Source: Candidatus Hermodarchaeota archaeon
Lineage (GTDB): Archaea; Asgardarchaeota; Hermodarchaeia; Hermodarchaeales; Hermodarchaeaceae
Reading direction: 5' to 3'
Assembly (NCBI GenBank): GCA_016840185.1
Contig: JAEOSV010000037.1
Span: forward strand, 1 to 7,485
DNA: 7,485 nt
Position 1 is the stretch's first letter; each line of letters begins with the position of its first letter. The notes beneath the pieces are model-generated. The model was not told the origin of the DNA and did no database searches. It saw only the letters and a list, made by a program, of their open reading frames with translations. Shown here piece by piece: positions 1 through 4,354 of the stretch. Both the position numbers and the translations under genes were made by a program.

Positions 1-391
1 AGGAGGAAGTACTTTTTTCGATTAACTCAAGGAGAGGTTGGGGTCCTTGCGTGACAATTTTAGTATTGACTTGTACGATTTCATCGGTGATTTCATTCCC
101 TCGGACTCGGCGTCGTCGCCGTTCGCCAGGGTTAGTTGGTTTGTAACCGATGCCACCCGTTAACAGTGGGCGTTTACGCACTGCTCCGTGAACATCCGGA
201 CGCATGGGAGTTCCAGTGCCGTCACTACCGCCGGTTATTTTGAATTGGTATCCGCCAAAACCGAGGGATTCCCCTTCAACGATTTCGCCAATGAGTTTTC
301 CGTGAAGGATGCGGCTGCGTTGCTCACTGAGTTCTAGCTGGATGGTCTTTCCAGTTTGTGGATCACCGATGACTAAACGAATTCGGGGCAT
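1..391 (-). CDS. rps6e: Small-subunit ribosomal protein S6e, 3' end cut by the window edge
   Basis: This is a structural protein of the archaeal 30S subunit, homologous to eukaryotic S6e (eS6). The 130 visible codons read MPRIRLVIGDPQTGKTIQLE at the start. They then show the family core: GKLIGE, GFGGYQFKITGGSD, the GTPMRPDVHGAVRKR segment, LLTGGIGYKP and the arginine cluster GERRRRRVRGNEI. Archaeal S6e is usually about 120-140 residues, so only a few residues and the stop should be missing on the left. The ATG is preceded by GAGGT at 399-403 with a 7-nt spacer, which supports this start. The gene lies downstream of the initiation factor on the same strand, separated by 145 bp, so it could be co-transcribed or have its own promoter. 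The identification is secure and the 3' end is not seen. Confidence 0.95.
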   Translation of the reverse strand, partial: MPRIRLVIGDPQTGKTIQLELSEQRSRILHGKLIGEIVEGESLGFGGYQFKITGGSDGTGTPMRPDVHGAVRKRPLLTGGIGYKPTNPGERRRRRVRGNEITDEIVQVNTKIVTQGPQPLLELIEKSTSS

Positions 392-429
392 ATCTGAGAC
401 CTCAATGTGAACTTTGATTGATTATCGTT

Positions 430-444
430 TCCACTTTGAGTGGA
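430..444. repeat. Short inverted repeat upstream of rps6e
   Basis: The plus strand reads TCCACT-TTG-AGTGGA, a perfect 6-bp inverted repeat with a 3-nt loop. It sits between the putative TATA box (450-457) and the expected start site, 39-53 nt upstream of the ATG. It could be an operator half-site pair, an RNA hairpin in read-through mRNA, or chance. Confidence 0.4.
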
Positions 445-449
445 GCGAT

Positions 450-457
450 GATAAATT
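450..457 (-). promoter_or_regulatory. Possible TATA box for rps6e
   Basis: On the minus strand this reads AATTTATC, an A/T-rich box about 60 nt upstream of the S6e ATG. Transcription starting about 26 nt downstream would give a leader of roughly 35-40 nt. The match to an archaeal box A is only moderate and no clear BRE purine run precedes it, so read-through from the initiation-factor gene is an alternative source of S6e mRNA. Confidence 0.25.
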
Positions 458-518
458 CGTAGCATGGAATTAGCGCTTATCAATCTTACCATCAAATGAG
501 TGAATGGGGGATGCGACA

Positions 519-534
519 CTCCAAGAAATTGGAG
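519..534. repeat. Inverted repeat just after the infB stop codon
   Basis: CTCCAA (519-524) and TTGGAG (529-534) are perfect 6-bp arms around a 4-nt loop, starting 2 nt past the stop codon of the initiation factor. In the minus-strand RNA the loop is UUUC. No U-run follows, so it does not look like a classical terminator. It could protect a 3' end or mark a processing point before rps6e. Confidence 0.4.
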
Positions 535-536
535 AT

Positions 537-2318
537 TTATACGCCCCAAAAGGGTTGGACATGCTTACGTTTGAGTTCTAAGAATTCTTGGAGTAATTCT
601 TGTTCATCAGCGGCGAGTTTGTCTTTGAATTCTTGATTGAGACGGATAACCATCCCTTCAGGCAAATCGATGTAGAGGACATCACCTTCGTCGATTTGAC
701 GACCCACCGTGGCTCCACGAATTGAAACCGCAACTTCCGCACCAATGCGAGCCGTGGGAATAGTTTCCCCTTTATCTTGAATTTGTTGAATGGTCCCTAC
801 CTTTCGATTATCCGGATTGATGAGTGTGCTTTTTGCGCTAATTCGTCCAGCAATGACTTTTACTCCAACCACAGCTGGATTACTTTGCCGAAAAACGTAA
901 CCTGGGAGAATTTTGAATTTTCCTGGAAAAATCAGTTCCTCAAGCATGGCTTCTTCGAGTTTTCGCCGTTTATCAGACACCCAATTCTCATACTGGTCCA
1001 CAAGGTTGTAGATAATCTGGCTTTGGAAAATTGGTACTCCTAAAGCATCGGCTTCATTAGCTGCATCGGGTAGCGGTCGAACGTTAAAGGCGAGAATGAC
1101 ACCAACGAAAGGATCATTCTCATATACCGTGGAAACAGCCTTCACTTCCTTTTTTGAGATGTCGCCGATGTCTGCTCTTCGAATCGGAATCTCCCGTTCC
1201 TTGAGATACTCTATCAGTGCTTCTAAGGACCCCAAGGTATCGGCTTTAAGCAAAACCCCAATTCTATCAGTTTCAATCCGGACTGCTTCCATATCCTGAA
1301 TTATTCGCTCTTTCACCGATGCAATTTCATCTTCTGTATTCGCAACAAAAAGCCCACCACCAGCAATGGCAGTTTCTAATTCGGGAGCAGCGATTTTAAT
1401 GCCCGCAGCCGCGATGACTTCTTTTACGGGTGAGAAGCGTTCACGGGGATCTCGAATCTCATCAAGTGGTTTAGGCATCAGAAGTGCTCGAACGTGAGTG
1501 GTAATGGGCTCAGGAAGCCCGCCGACCACAATTGTGTCACCGTGATTGAGTACTCCATCATAGATGATAGTATCGACAGTGACGCCTAATCCAGGTTCCT
1601 CTTTTACCTCTAGAACCACACCTTTTGCCGGACCTTCGGTTGTTTGTAGTTGCTCTTCAAGATACTGTTGAGCCAAGCCAATGAGCACTAAGAGTAATTC
1701 TGATATCCCTTCACCTGTTTTCGCACTGGTGGGGACAATGGCAACCGTTTGAGAAAAATCGGTGATGCGGTCATAACGTTCGGACTGGATGCTTTCCCGT
1801 GAAAGTTCTCCCATAACTTCGTAGATTTTGTTATTTAACTCGGTTTGGACGTATTCCGATTGTTTGTTGATTGATTCAGTGACAACCCATGTTTTTTGGG
1901 GTTTCCAACCAGGGAGGCGATCAACTTTGTTAAGAGCGACTAAAAATGGAGTTTTTCGAGCTCGTAGAATGCGTAACGATTCATAGGTTTGAGGTTGAAG
2001 CCCATCGACGATATCGATGACGAGAATAGCAATATCTGCAACCGCCCCACCCCGTTTTCGTAGATTGAAAAAGGCAGCATGCCCTGGTGTGTCAATAATC
2101 AGTAATCCAGGAAGCGTCAGGTCACGTTTGAAAGTTTTCATGAGTGGACCAACGAGTTCTTTTACGGTTGCCAGTGGAAAGAAACTTGCCCCGATTTGCT
2201 GAGTAATTCCGCCAGCTTCACGTGCTTGCACTCCTGTCCCCCTGATTTTATCGAGTAGGCTAGTTTTTCCTGTGTCGATATGACCTAACATGGTGACAAT
2301 GGGCTGGCGAATAGGCAT
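537..2318 (-). CDS. infB: Translation initiation factor aIF5B (IF2/eIF5B family GTPase)
   Basis: This is the GTPase that promotes ribosomal subunit joining and initiator tRNA positioning. From the chosen start it has 593 residues, the usual archaeal length. Visible motifs are the P-loop GHIDTGKT (about 12-19), switch I with EAGGITQQIGAS (about 34-45), DTPGH (76-80), NKVD (130-133) and SAKTGEG (about 198-204). After these come the domain II stretch with EEPGLG and IIYDG, the domain III segment KADTLGSLEAL, and a C-terminal domain IV with PGYVFRQSNPAVVGV, ending in PFWGV. An ATG at 2369 would add 17 residues. I prefer 2318 because AAGGTG lies 6 nt upstream (2325-2330), because the protein then begins MPIRQPIVTMLGH as archaeal homologues do, and because the TATA-like box at 2382-2391 would place the mRNA 5' end downstream of 2369. 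No intein interrupts the P-loop. Confidence 0.97.
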   Translation of the reverse strand: MPIRQPIVTMLGHIDTGKTSLLDKIRGTGVQAREAGGITQQIGASFFPLATVKELVGPLMKTFKRDLTLPGLLIIDTPGHAAFFNLRKRGGAVADIAILVIDIVDGLQPQTYESLRILRARKTPFLVALNKVDRLPGWKPQKTWVVTESINKQSEYVQTELNNKIYEVMGELSRESIQSERYDRITDFSQTVAIVPTSAKTGEGISELLLVLIGLAQQYLEEQLQTTEGPAKGVVLEVKEEPGLGVTVDTIIYDGVLNHGDTIVVGGLPEPITTHVRALLMPKPLDEIRDPRERFSPVKEVIAAAGIKIAAPELETAIAGGGLFVANTEDEIASVKERIIQDMEAVRIETDRIGVLLKADTLGSLEALIEYLKEREIPIRRADIGDISKKEVKAVSTVYENDPFVGVILAFNVRPLPDAANEADALGVPIFQSQIIYNLVDQYENWVSDKRRKLEEAMLEELIFPGKFKILPGYVFRQSNPAVVGVKVIAGRISAKSTLINPDNRKVGTIQQIQDKGETIPTARIGAEVAVSIRGATVGRQIDEGDVLYIDLPEGMVIRLNQEFKDKLAADEQELLQEFLELKRKHVQPFWGV

Positions 2319-2381
2319 CGACGACACCTTCTGTAAAACGTTATTCAAAGAGGGAACTCTAAATGGCATCGACCTGTCTAC

Positions 2382-2391
2382 AATATTTAAG
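2382..2391. promoter_or_regulatory. Shared TATA-like box between divergent infB and ndk
   Basis: AATATTTAAG reads as a TATA-like element on both strands (ATATTTAAG on plus, CTTAAATATT on minus). It lies in the 168-bp spacer between the chosen infB start and ndk. Initiation about 25 nt away on each side gives a roughly 40-nt leader for infB and a roughly 75-nt leader for ndk. I see no second equally good box in the spacer, but separate weak promoters cannot be excluded. Confidence 0.45.
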
Positions 2392-2474
2392 ACTTATGTC
2401 CTTGGATGGGAAAATCAGTTGAATTTCTTCTTCGAGGGAAGGTTTTTTGTGAGAGAACTCTGTTGTGCCTTCAC

Positions 2475-2480
2475 GAGGTG
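2475..2480 (+). promoter_or_regulatory. Ribosome binding site of ndk
   Basis: GAGGTG stands 6 nt before the ATG at 2487. This is the same core and spacing as at the chosen L7Ae start, and it fixes the ndk start. Confidence 0.7.
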
Positions 2481-2486
2481 TAGCTA

Positions 2487-3194
2487 ATGGAACAGACGCT
2501 ACTTATCCTAAAACCCGATTCCACTATGCGAAGAGGAGTAGGTGCTGCAATATTCGACCAAATTCTCTGTTCTCTACCAGATGTGAAGCTGAAGGGCTTT
2601 CTGGAAATTGCGGTTCCTGAACAGTTAGCAGCAAAACACTATGCCATCCATGAAGGCAAATTCTTCTATCCCTGGCTTTTACAATTCATTCAAGTAGGCA
2701 ATGTCACCGCAACCGTGTTAGAGGGCGAAAATATTGTGACTCGCCTCCGTGAAGTACTCGGCGCCACTTTTGTCGAAAAAGCTAGCCCAGACAGTCTTCG
2801 AGGGAAATACGGGATTGTGGGAGGCGTCAACGTCGCTCATGCATCTGATGAACCAGCCAATGCTAAAAAAGAAATTTCCCTCTGGCAACAAGAAGCCCAA
2901 CTAGACCTCGAGCAAGATGGGCTTGACCCAATTAACGCTTATATCATAAAATGGCTTGAAACACCTATAACGGCTACGGACCTTATTCGCCAAATTTGCC
3001 AAGATTATACCAGCGAATACCTGAATCGAGAAATTTACCAGGTAGAAATTACCGAACTTCTTGTTGAAGAATGCCCTGATTGGACTACACAAGAGCTTAA
3101 CAATCTCTCCGATGCGATATTGGGAAACATGGACTTGGATCGAGATAAACCGGGAACTCCAACAGAAAAACCTAAACAGGAAAGTGAAGACTAG
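2487..3194 (+). CDS. ndk: Nucleoside diphosphate kinase with a C-terminal extension
   Basis: The enzyme moves the gamma-phosphate from an NTP to an NDP through a phospho-histidine. The first 133 residues form the NDK fold: TLLILKPDS (K9), AAKHYAIHEGKFFYPWLLQFI, the VTATVLEGENIV strand, LGATFVEKASPDSLRGKYG with the conserved RG, and NVAHASDEPANAKKEISLW. The catalytic histidine is H118. The usual KPDG is KPDS and the usual PGTIRG is PDSLRG, but the key K, R and H are kept, so activity is likely. Ordinary archaeal NDKs are about 140-155 residues. This one has 235, with an acidic tail from about 134 to 235. That tail is predicted mixed helical up to about 214 and then disordered (PGTPTEKPKQESED). 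It is the only plus-strand gene in the window, divergent from infB and convergent with L24e. The core call is secure and the tail's role is unknown. Confidence 0.95.
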   Translation: MEQTLLILKPDSTMRRGVGAAIFDQILCSLPDVKLKGFLEIAVPEQLAAKHYAIHEGKFFYPWLLQFIQVGNVTATVLEGENIVTRLREVLGATFVEKASPDSLRGKYGIVGGVNVAHASDEPANAKKEISLWQQEAQLDLEQDGLDPINAYIIKWLETPITATDLIRQICQDYTSEYLNREIYQVEITELLVEECPDWTTQELNNLSDAILGNMDLDRDKPGTPTEKPKQESED

Positions 3195-3571
3195 TCTTTT
3201 TTAGACTTGGATTTCTCAGTGGTTTTCTTCGGTTTCGTTTTAGTTGAAGTCTTTGGTTTTGCTTTCGCAGTGGTCTTAGGCTTCGCCTTGGGCTTAGTTT
3301 TAGGCTTCGTCTTCGGCTTAGTTTTAGGCTTCGCCTTGGGCTTAGCTTTCGCCTTTTTCTTCTTTTTCGCGGCTTGTGCACGACGGCGTAATCGTTCTTC
3401 ATAGACTTCTGTCCACTTTAGACGCCTTGCAGTTCGCTTCAAAAGAGTTTGACTTCGTCGACATTTACTTGAACACAGATAGAATAGGCTCCCATCGTTT
3501 TTCACATAAATCGAACCAGTACCGGGTTCAACATCTGTGCCACAGAAGGTGCAGGTGTATTTCTTAACCAT
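3191..3571 (-). CDS. rpl24e: Large-subunit ribosomal protein L24e with a long Lys/Pro-rich tail
   Basis: This is a small zinc-ribbon protein of the 50S subunit. The N-terminal 60 or so residues are typical: MVKKYTCTFCGTDVEPGTG, VKNDGSLFYLCSSKCRRS and RLKWTEVYEERLRRR. The zinc ligands are C7, C10, C33 and C37. Archaeal L24e usually ends near residue 60-70. Here a tail from about 66 to 126 consists almost only of K, P, A, T and S. It contains three 8-residue units KPK(A/T)KPKT at 77-100 that are also near-identical 24-nt repeats in DNA. The tail should be disordered and very basic, resembling histone H1-type tails in composition, and may bind rRNA. That role is inferred. The upstream signal is weak (AGGT within AGGTTGGGATAGTGA before the ATG). 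Co-transcription with S28e, 23 bp upstream, is likely. Confidence 0.95.
   Translation of the reverse strand: MVKKYTCTFCGTDVEPGTGSIYVKNDGSLFYLCSSKCRRSQTLLKRTARRLKWTEVYEERLRRRAQAAKKKKKAKAKPKAKPKTKPKTKPKTKPKAKPKTTAKAKPKTSTKTKPKKTTEKSKSKKD
3193..3207 (+). terminator. Possible ndk terminator: T-run in a short palindrome
   Basis: Directly at the ndk stop the plus strand reads AGTCT-TTTTT-AGACT, an inverted repeat containing a run of six T (3197-3202). Archaeal RNA polymerase often terminates at U-rich tracts. The run lies inside the last codons of L24e on the other strand, where it encodes lysines, so codon content alone may explain it. Confidence 0.3.
3272..3343 (-). repeat. Three 24-bp tandem repeats inside the L24e tail
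   Basis: Copies lie at 3272-3295, 3296-3319 and 3320-3343. The last two differ by two bases, and the first and last differ only in their first four bases. Each copy encodes eight residues of the form KPK(A/T)KPKT, in frame. The nucleotide identity points to recent duplication by slippage or unequal exchange rather than old codon convergence. The surrounding tail holds further degenerate KPK units. Confidence 0.85.
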
Positions 3572-3581
3572 TCACTATCCC

Positions 3582-3594
3582 AACCTATCAGGTT
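3582..3594. repeat. Inverted repeat in the S28e-L24e spacer
   Basis: AACCT (3582-3586) and AGGTT (3590-3594) are 5-bp arms with a 3-nt loop, directly after the S28e stop codon and about 10 nt before the L24e start. It covers the only SD-like bases (AGGT) for L24e, so a hairpin here could dampen L24e translation. It is short enough to be chance. Confidence 0.3.
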
Positions 3595-3810
3595 CTAGGG
3601 TGTCCGTATTTTCCGTGCCTCGCGTTCGGTTTCCCGAAGGACTAAGATATCGCCTTCACGAATGGGACCCTTCACATTTCGGGTGAGAATACGGCCTTGA
3701 TCGCGGCCTTCCAATACACGTACGCGTACCTGGATGATTTCTCCTGTAAGTCCAGTTCGTCCCACGACCTGGACTACTTCGGCAGGTATGCCCGTGTCTT
3801 CTGAACTCAT
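3595..3810 (-). CDS. rps28e: Small-subunit ribosomal protein S28e
   Basis: This small OB-fold protein of the 30S subunit has 71 residues, the normal archaeal length. Recognisable segments are [40 protein letters not shown], and the hallmark [20 protein letters not shown] at the C-terminus. GGGTGA stands 7 nt upstream of the ATG. The gene follows L7Ae by 25 bp and precedes L24e by 23 bp on the same strand, the conserved archaeal L7Ae-S28e-L24e order, so the three are almost certainly one transcript. Confidence 0.97.
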   Translation of the reverse strand: MSSEDTGIPAEVVQVVGRTGLTGEIIQVRVRVLEGRDQGRILTRNVKGPIREGDILVLRETEREARKIRTP

Positions 3811-3835
3811 TTATGTGTCACCCATTCAACGGTGC

Positions 3836-4204
3836 TCATTTTTGAAGGTCTTTCAGTTTCTTGGCGAGGTCATCGATAATCTTCTGGGCGTCTCCCGCAT
3901 CTATGATGGCAGCAGAGGCTGAAGGGACATCGATACCGAGAGCGGTCCCCACCTTATTTTTGCTGGCTACATAGATGAAAGGAATATTCTTTTCTTCACA
4001 CATAACGGGAAGGTGAAAGATGATTTCCGGAGGATCTACATCTTCAGCAATGACGACGAATTTTGCGATTGCGCGTTCAACAGCTTTGGTCGTTTCGTTT
4101 GTTCCTTTTCGAACTTTACCAGTATCCCGTGCAATTTCGATTATTTCATATGCAATGTCTTGCAATTCTTTTGGTGCAGTAAACTTGACATGTGGTTTTG
4201 ACAA
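3836..4204 (-). CDS. rpl7ae: Ribosomal protein L7Ae (kink-turn RNA binding protein)
   Basis: L7Ae is part of the 50S subunit and, in archaea, the core kink-turn-binding protein of box C/D and H/ACA guide RNPs and RNase P. The RNA-binding signature [13 protein letters not shown] is present, followed by [31 protein letters not shown] and the [11 protein letters not shown] segment. I choose the UUG codon at 4202-4204 as the start, giving 122 residues beginning MSKPHVKF, which matches the usual archaeal N-terminus. GAGGTG at 4211-4216 then sits 6 nt upstream as the ribosome binding site. The alternative GTG at 4211-4213 lies inside that GAGGTG and would add three residues, and the UUG at 4205-4207 is too close. 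It is the first gene of the ribosomal operon, behind its own promoter. Its leader has structure that could permit autoregulation. Confidence 0.95.
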   Translation of the reverse strand: MSKPHVKFTAPKELQDIAYEIIEIARDTGKVRKGTNETTKAVERAIAKFVVIAEDVDPPEIIFHLPVMCEEKNIPFIYVASKNKVGTALGIDVPSASAAIIDAGDAQKIIDDLAKKLKDLQK

Positions 4205-4210
4205 CAAGAA

Positions 4211-4216
4211 CACCTC
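4211..4216 (-). promoter_or_regulatory. Ribosome binding site that decides the L7Ae start
   Basis: GAGGTG on the minus strand precedes the UUG at 4204 by 6 nt. The spacing matches that seen before ndk, and its presence makes the overlapping GTG an unlikely start. Confidence 0.65.
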
Positions 4217-4281
4217 ATGGTGTATTCATCGGGTCTTGTCGAAGCCAACAGCCAGAAACTAATTCGACCCGAGGCTGTGGC
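4212..4281 (-). promoter_or_regulatory. Structured leader of L7Ae mRNA: possible pseudoknot and kink-turn-like element
   Basis: Two pairings interleave in the minus-strand RNA. Helix A joins GCCACAGCC (4273-4281) to GGCUGUUGGC (4244-4253) with one bulged base. Helix B joins UCGGGUC (4266-4272) to GACCCGA (4229-4235), 7 bp. The order A5', B5', A3', B3' is that of an H-type pseudoknot. An alternative helix GUCGAA/UUCGAC (4263-4268 with 4238-4243) competes with B. Just downstream, ACC, CGAU, GA, a small AU-closed loop, GA and GGU (4212-4234) resemble a kink-turn or k-loop with tandem GA pairs, overlapping the ribosome binding site. In some archaea L7Ae is known to bind a kink-turn in its own leader and repress translation. 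Here the fold is inferred by eye only. Confidence 0.35.
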
Positions 4282-4303
4282 GACAGAGTAGCAAACAACA
4301 CGG

Positions 4304-4319
4304 CATTTAAAGCTTTTTC
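4304..4319 (-). promoter_or_regulatory. TATA box and BRE of the L7Ae-S28e-L24e operon
   Basis: On the minus strand this reads GAAAAAGCTTTAAATG, an A-rich BRE-like stretch followed by the box A-like CTTTAAATG. It is the best archaeal promoter match in the window and lies in the 140-bp spacer between the isomerase and L7Ae. Initiation about 26 nt downstream falls near 4281-4283, right at the first arm of the structured leader, giving a leader of about 77 nt. Confidence 0.55.
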
Positions 4320-4338
4320 TTCTCACAGCCCTTTTGAC

Positions 4339-4354
4339 TCGAAATTATTTTCGA
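4339..4354. repeat. Inverted repeat over the isomerase stop codon
   Basis: TCGAAA (4339-4344) and TTTCGA (4349-4354) are perfect 6-bp arms with a 4-nt loop, and the TAA stop of the isomerase gene (4345-4347) falls in the loop. No strong T-run follows on the minus strand. It might stabilise the 3' end of the isoprenoid mRNA or be incidental. Confidence 0.35.

Noticed and set aside
777..1043. Plus-strand ORF of 88 codons
   Set aside because: It lies fully inside aIF5B on the opposite strand, has no recognisable family, and the aIF5B frame is conserved throughout.
2319..2369. N-terminal 17-residue extension of aIF5B from the ATG at 2369
   Set aside because: It lacks a good binding site at proper spacing, is not a family feature, and probably lies partly upstream of the transcript 5' end.
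3172..3402. Minus-strand ORF of 76 codons rich in Arg/Lys/Ser/Leu, resembling an SR-type protein
   Set aside because: It is a frame-shifted reading of the same L24e repeats, with no binding site, and is explained by repeat composition.
3207..3404. Plus-strand ORF of 65 codons with a strongly hydrophobic Phe/Gly/Leu/Val repeat, looking like a membrane peptide
   Set aside because: It is the exact complement of the L24e Lys/Pro tail. The hydrophobic repeats arise from reading the reverse strand of KPK codons, and the zinc-ribbon gene on the other strand is certain.
4141..4326. Minus-strand ORF of 61 codons overlapping the L7Ae promoter and start, with a Cys-Cys motif
   Set aside because: It is out of frame with L7Ae, spans the promoter, and its ATG at 4216-4218 is part of the leader. 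The Cys pairs come from the TTG repeats of the L7Ae start region.
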